A stretch of 41,434 nucleotides of DNA from Lentisalinibacter sp035655155 (GTDB lineage: Bacteria; Pseudomonadota; Gammaproteobacteria; Steroidobacterales; Woeseiaceae): assembly GCA_035655155.1 (NCBI GenBank), contig DASRVH010000016.1, positions 1-41,434 on the forward strand, in the 5' to 3' direction. This document shows positions 16,334-24,941 of the stretch, one piece after another. Position numbers and translations under genes: made by a program. The notes under the pieces were generated by a model. It was not told the DNA's origin and made no database searches. It saw nothing but the letters and a program-made list of their open reading frames with translations. The stretch's first letter is position 1. Every line of letters starts with the position of its first letter.

Positions 16334-16966
16334 TCAGCCCTGCGCCCGTCCCGTCAGATGTTGCGGGAACAGGCTCTCCAGCACGGCGAAGGTAGTGTCC
16401 CGGGCCCGCCGCCGACTCCACTCCGTGGGACTCATGAGGCAGTTCAGCCACAGCCCGTCGGTCAGCGCCGCCAGGGAATCGGCGATGGTGCGCGCGTCCA
16501 TGCCTGCGCCGCCACCCTGCGCCAGCAGCTCCTCCACGACTGCCGTCAGCCGCCGCTCGTTGGCCGCGTCCCGGGCGCGGCAGATGCGCCGGTAGGTGGG
16601 CCGGGACTTCGCCTCGCCGTAGAAAGCGAACCACACTGCCAGGGAGCGCCGGTTGCAGACCGCCGGGCTGAAATCGGCCGCCACCACCGCGGCCAGCCGG
16701 TCGGCCGGCTCGGGCCCGGCACCCGTCAGCGCCTCCGCCACGGTGGACTCGTACTGGTCCGCCAGGCTGCGCAGCGTCTCGTTCAGCAGGTTGTCCTTGC
16801 TCTGGAAATGCAGGTTGACGATGCCCTGCGCCAGGCCGGCCTCCGCCGCCACCTCGCCGAGGGTGAGTCCGCTGATACCCGAGCGCTCGATGCACACGAG
16901 CGTGGCATCGATCAGCTGGCGCCGTCGGACCTCCGGCGCCGCGCGGGTGGCGCGCTGTCTCGTCAT
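16334..16966 (-). CDS. TetR family regulator, BetI-like
   Basis: A 210-residue one-component repressor. The DNA-binding domain covers about residues 12-62 (RRRQLIDATLVCIERSGISG, then GEVAAEAGLAQGIVNLHFQSKDNLLNETL). The order and wording closely follow E. coli BetI, including the C-terminal ADSLAALTDGLWLNCL stretch. Choline sensing cannot be assumed, since no betA/betB lie nearby. It is divergent from the aminotransferase gene with a palindromic operator between them, and upstream of the acyl-CoA dehydrogenase. No Shine-Dalgarno site precedes the ATG; a TATCAT -10 box ends 6 nt before it, so translation is probably leaderless. Confidence 0.9.
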   Translation of the reverse strand: MTRQRATRAAPEVRRRQLIDATLVCIERSGISGLTLGEVAAEAGLAQGIVNLHFQSKDNLLNETLRSLADQYESTVAEALTGAGPEPADRLAAVVAADFSPAVCNRRSLAVWFAFYGEAKSRPTYRRICRARDAANERRLTAVVEELLAQGGGAGMDARTIADSLAALTDGLWLNCLMSPTEWSRRRARDTTFAVLESLFPQHLTGRAQG

Positions 16967-16972
16967 TGGTCT

Positions 16973-17000
16973 ATGATAGCGTTTAATGAATGATTGTTCA
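16973..17000 (-). promoter_or_regulatory. Candidate tetR promoter
   Basis: On the minus strand TGAACA (16995-17000; 4 of 6 to TTGACA) and TATCAT (16973-16978; 5 of 6 to TATAAT) are separated by 16 nt. The expected start site, about 7 nt downstream, falls on or next to the tetR ATG at 16966. The -35 lies inside the TetR operator, which predicts autorepression. Confidence 0.45.
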
Positions 17001-17004
17001 TTCA
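16987..17004. promoter_or_regulatory. Palindromic TetR-type operator
   Basis: TGAATGATTGTTCATTCA has perfect 7-bp arms (TGAATGA/TCATTCA) around a 4-bp centre. It lies midway in the 90-bp gap between the divergent TetR and aminotransferase genes. The arms equal those known for the TetR-type fatty-acid regulator FadR of Bacillus (TGAATGA-n4-TCATTCA), though many TetR proteins share this pattern. It is the only such site seen near the cluster. Confidence 0.8.
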
Positions 17005-17056
17005 CTTTTTTGCCATTGTGCGGGCGCCGCCGACAGCCGCGGCCGAGGAGCGGACC

Positions 17057-18400
17057 ATGCGTGACCTGACCAGATCCAACGAACACTTCCGCAAGGCATC
17101 CACCCGGCTGCCGCTCGGCGTGGCCTCGAACTTCCGCTACTGGGGAGAGGACCGCACCATTTACATCCGCGAGGGCCGGGGCGGACGCGTGACCGACATC
17201 GACGGCAACGTCTACGTGGACTACCGGCTGGGATACGGACCGTGCATCCTGGGCTACGCCGACCCCCGCGTCGATGCCGCGGCACGCGACGGTATGGACG
17301 TCGGCGGCGTCTTCGCGCTCGCCACCGAGCGCGAGTACGAGGTGGCCGAGAAGATCGCCCGCATGGTTCCCTCCGCCGAGCTGGTGCGCTACTCCAACTC
17401 CGGCACGGAGGCGGTCATGGCCGCGCTGCGCCTGGCCCGCGGCTATACCGGCAAGGATTCCTATGTGGTGGTCGAGGGAGGCTACCACGGCGTGTTCGAC
17501 TCGGTGCTGTGGTACACCGATGTGGAGGAATGGCAGCCAGGGGACGGCGAGCCGGCGGTCGTGCCCTACAGCAAGGGCGTGCCGAACCTGATGAAGAAGC
17601 TCTATCACACCGTGCCGCTGAACGACGCCCAGGCACTGGAGGACGTGCTGCACCGCCACGGCGACGACATCGCCGCATTCCTGATCGAGCCGATCATGGG
17701 CAATTGCTGCTCGATCGCCGCGGAAGCGCAGTACCTCGCGGACGTGCGCGAACTCTGCAGCCGCTACGGCGTGCTGATGATCGTGGACGAGGTGAAGACC
17801 GGGTTCCGGGTGGCGAAGGGCGGCGTGCAGGAGCTGTTCGGCATCGAGGCCGATCTCTGCACCTTCGCCAAGGCCGTCGCCAACGGCTATCCGCTGGCGG
17901 TGCTGGCGGGCCGCGAGGAGTTCATGCGCAAGATCGAGGACGGCGTCGTCCATGGCGGGACGTTCACCGCCCATTCGGTGGCGCTCGCGGCGGCCGAGAA
18001 GACGCTCGAGATCCTGGAGGAGACCGACGCGCTCGCCACCATCGAGGACTACGGCCGGCGCCTGCAGGCCGGCATCGGCGAGATACTGAATCGCCGCTCG
18101 ATTCCCCATTGTTTCGTCGGCCATCCCTCGATGGGCGGGCTGTTCTTCCGCGAGGACCCGCCGGGCAATTACCGCGACTGGGTCAACACCGACTACGGGT
18201 TCTACGACAGCCTCGCGCCGCACCTGCACGATCTCGGCGTGCTGGTGGAGCCGGACTCCAGGGAGCCCTGGTTCGTCTGCGAGGCGCACGCGACCGGCGA
18301 CTGTCTCGGCGAGACTCTCGAACGCTTCGAGGCGGCCCTGGAGCGCAAGCTGACCCATGACGCCGGGCGGGCCGCGGCACGCCGAAGCACGGGCTCCTGA
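17057..18400 (+). CDS. Class III (GSA-like) PLP-dependent aminotransferase
   Basis: A 447-residue fold-type I aminotransferase of the class III/glutamate-1-semialdehyde-aminomutase-like group. PLP-site motifs: SNSGTEAV (113-120), IVDEVKTGFR with Asp244, and TFAKAVANGYPL with the Schiff-base Lys272. DREPWFVCEAH-type C-terminal wording indicates a cytoplasmic omega-aminotransferase rather than true HemL. It probably interconverts an amine or omega-amino acid with an aldehyde. SD GAGGAG lies about 7 nt before the ATG. As first gene of the nine-gene run, just past the TetR operator, its promoter should be repressed by the TetR. Confidence 0.9.
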   Translation: MRDLTRSNEHFRKASTRLPLGVASNFRYWGEDRTIYIREGRGGRVTDIDGNVYVDYRLGYGPCILGYADPRVDAAARDGMDVGGVFALATEREYEVAEKIARMVPSAELVRYSNSGTEAVMAALRLARGYTGKDSYVVVEGGYHGVFDSVLWYTDVEEWQPGDGEPAVVPYSKGVPNLMKKLYHTVPLNDAQALEDVLHRHGDDIAAFLIEPIMGNCCSIAAEAQYLADVRELCSRYGVLMIVDEVKTGFRVAKGGVQELFGIEADLCTFAKAVANGYPLAVLAGREEFMRKIEDGVVHGGTFTAHSVALAAAEKTLEILEETDALATIEDYGRRLQAGIGEILNRRSIPHCFVGHPSMGGLFFREDPPGNYRDWVNTDYGFYDSLAPHLHDLGVLVEPDSREPWFVCEAHATGDCLGETLERFEAALERKLTHDAGRAAARRSTGS

Positions 18401-18418
18401 CGACAGGGTCGGCGCAGG

Positions 18419-20554
18419 TTGAATCCCCCGGCTCACCGCCTCGACCCCCTGCTCCGGCCGCGCTCCGTGGCGCTGGTCGGCGCCTCGGCCCGGCAGCCGA
18501 GCATGGGGCAGCTGACCCTGGCAAACCTCGTCGCCAGCGGCTATGAGGGGCGCATCTATCCCGTGAACCCGCGCTACACCGAGGTGGCCGGCCTGGAGTG
18601 CCTGCCGAGCCTGGCTTCGCTGCCCGAAGTCCCGGAGATGGTGATCTTCGCGGTCTCGGACGCGCGTATCGAGGCCGCGCTGGAGGATGCGCTGCAGGCG
18701 GGGACGGCCGCCGTCACGATCATGTCCGCGCTCGCGATCCCTGACGATGCCGCGGCACGGGCGGCCGGCCGGCCGGTGCTGCGCGAGCGTATCGCGGCTC
18801 GGCTCGCGGAAGCCGGCGTGCTGTGCTGCGGCGGCAACGGCATGGGTTTCTACAACGTCCGGGACCGGGTCTGGGCCACCGGCTTCGACGCCCGCCATCA
18901 CGAGCCTCCGGGCAACGTCGCGCTGCTCTCGCAATCCGGCGCCGGCATGTGCGGCATCGTCGACTGCGACGAGCGCCTGGCCTTCAATCTCGCGGTATCC
19001 ACCGGCCAGGAACTGACGACCGGCATCGACGAGTACCTCGATTTTGCCCTGGAACTGCCCGAGACGCGGGCGGTGGGGCTGTTCCTGGAGCGCGCGCGCA
19101 ATGCGGCGGGTCTCGCCGCCGGCTTCGCCAGGGCCAGGGAACGCGGCATCCCGATCGTGGCGGTCAAGACCGGCCGTACCGCGTGGGCGGCCGAGCTGGC
19201 CGTCTCCCACTGCGGCACGCTGGCCGGCGACGACGCGGCCTACGAGGCCCTGTTCGAGCGCTACGGCGTGCAGCGCGTGCGCGATCTCGACGAACTCGCC
19301 AATGCCCTCATCCTGTTCGCCCAGCCCCGCCGGCCCGCCGCCGGCGCGGTCGTCTCCCTGCACGATTCGGGCGGCGAGCGGCAGCTCATGGTGGACCTCG
19401 CCGCCGACGCCGGCGTCGAACTGACCGACCTCGCACCCGCCACGGTCAGCAGGCTCGAGGAGGTGCTCGACCCGGAACTGCCCCCCGTGAACCCCCTCGA
19501 CGGCTGGAGCCGCGGCGGGGCGGAGGCCGAGGAGCGGATGGCGGAGGCCCTCGGCATACTGATGAGCGACCCGGGCGCCGCCATCGGTCTGCTGGTGCAC
19601 GATCGCGCCCCCTACGGCCGGATCTACGAGAGTTATGTGGACTACATGCGCCACGCGCATGCCGTCAGCGGCAAACCGGTGGCGCTGATCGGCTCGCGGC
19701 AGGGCACCGGCAGCGACCCGCTGGTGATCAGCGCCACCCGGGACCTGGGCTTCCCGGTGCTCGACGGCGTCCCGGCCGCGCTGGCGGCCGTGCGCTGCCT
19801 GCTCGCCTGGCGGGACAGCCGCGAACGGGCCGAACCCGCCGCACCGCCCGCCCCGGCCGATGCCGGCCCGCGCTGGCGCGAGCGGCTGGCGGGCGGCGGC
19901 CCGCCGGACAGCGCGACCGCGCTCGAGATGCTGCGGGATTTCGGCATCCCGGCCACGGCGAGCGAACTCGCGCGTTCCGAGGCAGAGGCCGTTGCCGCCT
20001 GGCGGCGTGTCGGCGGCCCGGTGGCGTTGAAGACCGCGGCGCCGGGCATCGCCCATCGCAGCGAGGTCGACGGCGTGCGCCTCGGACTGAACGAGCGCAC
20101 CCGGGTAGAGCAGACCTGGCGGGAGCTGGCCGGTCGCTTCGGCCCCGCCGTGGAAGTTTCCGCCATGCAGCCCGCCGGCATCGAGGTGCTGCTGGGCATG
20201 AGCACGGATCCGGACCTGGGTCCGGTGGTCGCCGTAGGCATGGGCGGCATCCATACCGAACTCCACGCCGATGTCGCCTTCGCCCTGCCGCCCTTCGACG
20301 CGGCCTGGGCGCGGCGGCTGATCGGGCGCCTGCGGCTGCGCCCGCTGCTGGACGGCGCGCGGGGCCGGCCGCCGGTCGATGTTGACGCCCTGTGCGACGC
20401 GGCCGCAAGATTCTCCGTAATGGCAGCCGAACTCGGCGACGTCGTCCGGGAGATCGACGTCAATCCCCTTCTCGTCCATGCCGGGGGCTGCGTCGCGGTC
20501 GACGCGCTCACGGTATTGCACGACGACAAGACCCCAGAGAGGCAAACGGCATGA
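18419..20554 (+). CDS. NDP-forming acyl-CoA synthetase (acetate--CoA ligase family)
   Basis: A 711-residue fused alpha-beta acyl-CoA synthetase that makes or uses a CoA thioester with ADP/ATP through a phospho-histidine. Order: CoA-binding Rossmann domain (RPRSVALVGASARQ, residues 14-27), succinyl-CoA-ligase-like domains containing the SHCGTLAG loop with His264 (the position of the phosphorylated His in such enzymes), then a C-terminal ATP-grasp domain (about 490-705; GGPVALKTAAPGIAHRSEVDGV). The start is TTG at 18419, chosen because the CoA domain begins at once and no earlier start exists after the aminotransferase stop 18 nt upstream. It overlaps the aldehyde dehydrogenase by ATGA. Probably it handles the acid made by that dehydrogenase. 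Confidence 0.88.
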   Translation: MNPPAHRLDPLLRPRSVALVGASARQPSMGQLTLANLVASGYEGRIYPVNPRYTEVAGLECLPSLASLPEVPEMVIFAVSDARIEAALEDALQAGTAAVTIMSALAIPDDAAARAAGRPVLRERIAARLAEAGVLCCGGNGMGFYNVRDRVWATGFDARHHEPPGNVALLSQSGAGMCGIVDCDERLAFNLAVSTGQELTTGIDEYLDFALELPETRAVGLFLERARNAAGLAAGFARARERGIPIVAVKTGRTAWAAELAVSHCGTLAGDDAAYEALFERYGVQRVRDLDELANALILFAQPRRPAAGAVVSLHDSGGERQLMVDLAADAGVELTDLAPATVSRLEEVLDPELPPVNPLDGWSRGGAEAEERMAEALGILMSDPGAAIGLLVHDRAPYGRIYESYVDYMRHAHAVSGKPVALIGSRQGTGSDPLVISATRDLGFPVLDGVPAALAAVRCLLAWRDSRERAEPAAPPAPADAGPRWRERLAGGGPPDSATALEMLRDFGIPATASELARSEAEAVAAWRRVGGPVALKTAAPGIAHRSEVDGVRLGLNERTRVEQTWRELAGRFGPAVEVSAMQPAGIEVLLGMSTDPDLGPVVAVGMGGIHTELHADVAFALPPFDAAWARRLIGRLRLRPLLDGARGRPPVDVDALCDAAARFSVMAAELGDVVREIDVNPLLVHAGGCVAVDALTVLHDDKTPERQTA

Positions 20555-22071
20555 CACTGGAAGCACTGGCAGAGTACGACGCACCACGCTGGCATCAGGC
20601 GGCGGACCGGCTGAAGAAGCGCATCGAGACCCGCCTGTTCATCAACGGAGAATTCGTGGACGCCATCGACGGCGGCCGTTTCGAGACCGTGAATCCGGCC
20701 AGCGGCGAGGTGCTCGCCGAGATGGCCGAGGGCACGGCAAAGGACATCGATGCCGCCGTCGCCGCGGCGAAGTCCGCCTTCCGCTCGGGCGTGTGGTCGA
20801 AGATGGCGCCGCGCAAGCGCATGGAGATCCTGTATCGCTTCGCCGATCTCGTCGAGGAGCATGCCGAGGAACTCGCGCTCATGGACACGCTGGACATGGG
20901 CAAGCCCATCGCCGACATGCTGTCCGTGGACGTGCCGCTGGTGGCCGACACCATCCGCTTCATGAGCGAGAGCATCGACAAGATCGAGGGCGCCATCACC
21001 AATACCGCCAGCGATGCCATGAACCTGGTGCTGCGCGAGCCGCTGGGCGTCGTCGGGGCCATCTCGCCCTGGAATTATCCCCTGCTGATGGCGGCGTGGA
21101 AGTACGCGCCGGCGCTCGCGGCCGGCAATACCGTCGTGCTGAAACCTGCCGAACAGTCGCCGCTGTCCAACCTGCGCATCGCCGAGCTGTTCGTCGAGGC
21201 CGGCGGGCCGCCGGGCGTATTCAACGTGGTCAACGGCATGGGCGAGACTGCCGGCAAGGCACTGGCGCTGCACGACGACGTCGCCAAGATTTCCTTCACC
21301 GGCTCGACCGCGGTCGGCAAGCTGATCCTGCAGTACGCCGGACAGTCCAACATGAAGAAGGTGGGACTGGAATGCGGCGGCAAGTCCCCGCAGGTGTTCA
21401 TGGACGACCTGCCCGACCTCGGCCGGGCCGTGGAGACCGCCTACCACGCCATCTACGCCAACATGGGCGAGGTGTGCAACGCCGGCTCGCGGATCATGGT
21501 GGACCGCAAGATCTATGGCGAGTTCGTGGAGCGCTTCGTCGCCGAGGGCAAGGATGCTTACAAGGCCGGCGATCCGCTCGACCCCGCGACAAACCTCGGT
21601 CCGCTCGTGACCCATCAGGATCAGAAACGGGTGCTCGGCATGATCGAGACGGGTAAAAAGGAAGGGGCGAAACTGATGTTCGGCGGCACCGCCTCCGAGC
21701 AATATCCCCAGGGCGCCTACGTGGATCCGACGCTTTTCGTCGACGTGAACAATGACATGACGATCGCCCGCGAGGAGATCTTCGGGCCCGTGGCCAGCGT
21801 CATACCCTTCGACGGCGCCGACGAGGCCATTCGCGTCGCCAACGACACCATCTACGGCCTGGCCGCCAGCATCTGGACCCGGGACATACGCACCGCCCAC
21901 CGCTTCATCCGCGAGTTCGAGGCCGGCATCATCTGGGTGAACACCTACGACGAGGCGGACATGACCCAGCCGTTCGGCGGCTACAAGCAGTCCGGCAACG
22001 CCCGCGACAAGTGCTTCGACAGCCTGCTGGAGTACACCCAGACCAAATCGGCCTGGATCAGCCTCGCCTGA
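20551..22071 (+). CDS. Aldehyde dehydrogenase, PuuC-like
   Basis: A 506-residue NAD(P)-dependent aldehyde dehydrogenase. The catalytic Cys309 is in GEVCNAGSR and the general-base Glu274 in LECGGKSP; the cofactor loop is FTGSTAVGK and the oxyanion Asn lies in SPWNYPL. The N-terminal RLFINGEF and the C-terminal QSGNARDKCFDSLLEYTQTK...WISL closely follow E. coli PuuC, which oxidises gamma-glutamyl-gamma-aminobutyraldehyde. Its direct neighbour is a PuuA-like ligase, supporting a gamma-glutamyl-aminoaldehyde substrate. The start overlaps the acyl-CoA synthetase stop by 4 nt. Confidence 0.92.
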   Translation: MTLEALAEYDAPRWHQAADRLKKRIETRLFINGEFVDAIDGGRFETVNPASGEVLAEMAEGTAKDIDAAVAAAKSAFRSGVWSKMAPRKRMEILYRFADLVEEHAEELALMDTLDMGKPIADMLSVDVPLVADTIRFMSESIDKIEGAITNTASDAMNLVLREPLGVVGAISPWNYPLLMAAWKYAPALAAGNTVVLKPAEQSPLSNLRIAELFVEAGGPPGVFNVVNGMGETAGKALALHDDVAKISFTGSTAVGKLILQYAGQSNMKKVGLECGGKSPQVFMDDLPDLGRAVETAYHAIYANMGEVCNAGSRIMVDRKIYGEFVERFVAEGKDAYKAGDPLDPATNLGPLVTHQDQKRVLGMIETGKKEGAKLMFGGTASEQYPQGAYVDPTLFVDVNNDMTIAREEIFGPVASVIPFDGADEAIRVANDTIYGLAASIWTRDIRTAHRFIREFEAGIIWVNTYDEADMTQPFGGYKQSGNARDKCFDSLLEYTQTKSAWISLA

Positions 22072-22109
22072 GGCGGGCCAAGGCACCCGGGGGCAGGGGA
22101 GGAGGGAAA

Positions 22110-23486
22110 ATGGCAGCGCCGGATGGAAGGCTGGAGGAGTACCTCGCCGCGCACCCCGACTGCGGCATGATGGAATTGCTGATCGCCGACATGGTGGGGG
22201 TGCTGCGCGGCAAGCGCATCCTGCGCGAGGAATTCGGCAAGGTATTCTCCAAGGGCTTCAACATCCCCGCCAGCGTCGTCATGCTCGACTCCATGGGCGC
22301 GGTGATAGACGGCCTGCCCTACGGCGCCGACGACGGCGATCCCGATGCCTACGCCCGGCCGATTCCCGAGACCCTGGCGCCGATACCGTGGGCCAGGCGC
22401 GACTGCGCCCAGGTGCTGTTCTCGCTGTACGAGCGCGACGGCAGCCCCTATTTCGCCGATCCCCGCCACGTACTCGCGCGCGCCGCAACCCCGCTGGCCG
22501 AAATGGGGCTCACTGTCGTCATGGCGGTCGAACTCGAGTTCTATCTGCTCGACGCCGCCCACACCGGCGTGGCACCGCGCATGCCGACGATCGCCGGCAC
22601 CGGCCACGGCCAGCGCGGCGAACAGGTCTACCACCCGCAGGATCTGTGGGACATCGAGGAATTCCTCGACGAGCTCATGGCCGTGTGCGAGGCGCAGTCC
22701 CTGCCGGTGGGCACCACCATCTCGGAGTTCGCGCCGGGCCAGTTCGAGGTGAATCTGCACCACGTGGCCGACCCGCTGGCGGCCTGCGATCACGCGGTGC
22801 TGCTGAAACGCGTGGTCCGCGCCGTGGCCCGCCGCCACGGCACGGCCGCCTGCTTCATGGCCAAGCCGTTCGCCGAATACACGGGCAACGGCTTGCACCT
22901 GCACGTGAGCCTGCTGCGCGATGACGGCACCAATTTCTTCTCCGGCGGCGACCCGGCTCTCGCCGAACCGCCCTTCGACGCCGCGCTGCGCCATGCCATC
23001 GGCGGGCTGCAGGAGACCATGGCGGACGCCATGGCCATCTTTGCGCCAAACGCCAATTCCTACCGCCGCCTGCGGCCGGATTTCTTCGCGCCGGTGACGC
23101 CGAACTGGGGCGTGAATCACCGCGGCGTCTCGCTGCGCATCCCGCTGTCGGGACCGAACAACCTGCGCATCGAACACCGCACCGCGGGCGCGGACGCGAA
23201 TCCCTATCTGGTGGCGGCCGCCGTGCTCGCCGGCATTCACCACGGCATCAGCCGCGGCATCGAGCCGGGCCCGATGGTGGCCGAGGGCGCGAGCATCGAA
23301 CCCGAGGTGAACCTGCCGATACGCTGGGAGGCGGCGCTCGCGCGCTTCGGCGCCAGCCGTTTCCTGCGCGAGTACCTGGGCGACGAATACTGCCGGGTCT
23401 ACGAGCATGCGCGCCGGGTCGAGAGCCAGCGCATCCACAACGAGATAACCGACCGTGATTACCAATGGTATCTGAGGAACGTCTGA
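22110..23486 (+). CDS. Glutamine-synthetase-family gamma-glutamyl-amine ligase (PuuA-like)
   Basis: A 458-residue protein of the GlnA fold. The N-terminal beta-grasp part has LIADMVGVLRGKRI, the PuuA-like form. The ATP/glutamate site shows VELEFYLL, MAKPFAEYTGNGLHLHVSL and NSYRRLRP, then RIPLSGPNNLRIEHRTAGADANPYL. These fit PuuA/GMAS/IpuC-type ligases that join glutamate to an amine, rather than true glutamine synthetase, whose adenylylation Tyr region is absent. SD GGAGGG lies 5 nt before the ATG. The amine is unknown: putrescine, a methylated or a short alkyl amine are all possible. Confidence 0.88.
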   Translation: MAAPDGRLEEYLAAHPDCGMMELLIADMVGVLRGKRILREEFGKVFSKGFNIPASVVMLDSMGAVIDGLPYGADDGDPDAYARPIPETLAPIPWARRDCAQVLFSLYERDGSPYFADPRHVLARAATPLAEMGLTVVMAVELEFYLLDAAHTGVAPRMPTIAGTGHGQRGEQVYHPQDLWDIEEFLDELMAVCEAQSLPVGTTISEFAPGQFEVNLHHVADPLAACDHAVLLKRVVRAVARRHGTAACFMAKPFAEYTGNGLHLHVSLLRDDGTNFFSGGDPALAEPPFDAALRHAIGGLQETMADAMAIFAPNANSYRRLRPDFFAPVTPNWGVNHRGVSLRIPLSGPNNLRIEHRTAGADANPYLVAAAVLAGIHHGISRGIEPGPMVAEGASIEPEVNLPIRWEAALARFGASRFLREYLGDEYCRVYEHARRVESQRIHNEITDRDYQWYLRNV

Positions 23487-23510
23487 ACGACGCTCCCGGG
23501 GAGCCGGAAG

Positions 23511-24908
23511 ATGAAGCCGGAATCCGGCCGAGCGCACTACTGGCTGCCCACCCGTGCAGGCGAGCGCGCCAGCCTGGCAGCGATCAGCGGACCGCTGATC
23601 GCCGCGTACCTGGTCGAGATGGCGATGCTGATCATCGACATGATCATCGTGGGCCACCTCGGCAGCATCGAGCTTGCCGCAGTGGGCCTGGCCGGCGACT
23701 GGTTCTACGTGTTGCTGCTGATCGGCATGGGCACGGTCTCGATGGTCGCCGTGCTGGTGGCGCAAGCCCGGGGCCGCGGGGACAGGCAGGCGGCCGGCCG
23801 GGTGGTGGAGCAGGGCCTGCTCGTCGCCACGGTGTTCTCGCTGCCGGTGATGATCGCCACGTGGTATCTCGCCCCGCTGTTGGGCCTGGCCGGCCAGGAT
23901 CAGCGGGTGGTGGCGGCCGTCGCTCCCTATACCCATGCACTGACGTTCGCCGTGCTGCCGATCCTGTGGTTCACGGTCCTCCGGAATTACGTCACCGCGG
24001 TCGAGAAGCCGATGGTGATCTTCGTCCTGTCGGTCGCGGCGCTGATACTGAATGCCGGGCTGAACTACACCCTCGTGTTCGGCCATTTCGGCCTGCCGGC
24101 ACTGGGCGTGTTCGGTGCCGGGCTCGGCACGACCATCGTCAGCTGGCTCATGTTCGTGGCGCTGGCCGTCCATGTGGGCGGACGGCACGGACTGCGCATA
24201 CGCTGGTCGCGGGCGATCGCGATCGGGCCTCCGGATCGGCCGCTGGCCGGGAAGCTCGTCTCGCTCGGCCTGCCGGTGGCGGGGGCCCAGCTGCTCTCCG
24301 GCGGCATGTTCACGGTGGCAGCCGTGCTGGTGGGCCTGCTGGGCGCCGTCCAGCTGGCGGCACAACAGATCGTCTATACAGTGGTCTATATCTCGCTCAG
24401 CATCGCGGCCGGCCTCGGCGATGCCGTGCGGGTGCGTGTCGCCTTCGGCACCGGCAAGGGCAGTCCGCCGGCGGCCCGACAGGCCGCGGCCATCACGCTG
24501 CGCATGGGACTGGCGGTGCTCGGCCTCGCCGCCGTGGTGCTTTGGTTCTTTCCGGCGGCCATCGTGGGGCTGTTCCTCGGGCCGGCACAGCCGGATGCGC
24601 TCGCGGTGCGCGAGGCAGCCGCCTCCTTCGCCTTCGCGGCCGGCCTGTTCCAGCTGCTGATCGGGCTGCAGATCATCGGCGCCAACGCCATGCGCGGACT
24701 CGGCGACACCCGCACGCCGATGCTCTACGCGGTGCTGGGCTACTGGCTGCTCGGCCTCGGCAGCGGCACGGTGGCCTGCTTCGCCTTCGGGCTGGGCGGC
24801 GTCGGCCTGTGGTGGGGCATGACGGGCGGCGTCGCCGTCTCCTCGACGCTCATGACGCTCGCCTTCTTCCGCAAGGCCTCGGGCATGCAACCCGTGGCGG
24901 TCATCTGA
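23511..24908 (+). CDS. MATE family efflux transporter
   Basis: A 465-residue membrane protein with about 12 hydrophobic segments in two related halves, the MATE (MatE) fold that exports organic cations using Na+ or H+. Typical features include LAAISGPLIAAYLVEMAMLIIDMIIVGHLG at the start of the first bundle, the LAAQQIVYTVVYISLSIAAGLGDAVRVRV stretch in the second and GLQIIGANAMRGLGDTRTPM. SD GGGGAG lies about 10 nt upstream. Its place in a metabolic run suggests it removes a toxic amine, aldehyde-derived intermediate or end product; alternatively the run is biosynthetic and this exports the product. Confidence 0.93.
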   Translation: MKPESGRAHYWLPTRAGERASLAAISGPLIAAYLVEMAMLIIDMIIVGHLGSIELAAVGLAGDWFYVLLLIGMGTVSMVAVLVAQARGRGDRQAAGRVVEQGLLVATVFSLPVMIATWYLAPLLGLAGQDQRVVAAVAPYTHALTFAVLPILWFTVLRNYVTAVEKPMVIFVLSVAALILNAGLNYTLVFGHFGLPALGVFGAGLGTTIVSWLMFVALAVHVGGRHGLRIRWSRAIAIGPPDRPLAGKLVSLGLPVAGAQLLSGGMFTVAAVLVGLLGAVQLAAQQIVYTVVYISLSIAAGLGDAVRVRVAFGTGKGSPPAARQAAAITLRMGLAVLGLAAVVLWFFPAAIVGLFLGPAQPDALAVREAAASFAFAAGLFQLLIGLQIIGANAMRGLGDTRTPMLYAVLGYWLLGLGSGTVACFAFGLGGVGLWWGMTGGVAVSSTLMTLAFFRKASGMQPVAVI

Positions 24909-24941
24909 CGAACCGGGCAAACCGGGCGGGGCAGGGATAAC

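Noticed and set aside
16334..16966. TetR gene as true betI of choline metabolism
   Set aside because: Sequence is BetI-like but no choline or betaine aldehyde dehydrogenase genes adjoin it, and the operator arms match a FadR-type pattern.
16967..20587. Open frame of about 1200 codons on the minus strand upstream of the TetR gene, opposite the aminotransferase and acyl-CoA synthetase
   Set aside because: It is antisense to two well-supported genes and has low-complexity Arg/Gly/His-rich text with no domain; this is a GC-rich shadow frame.
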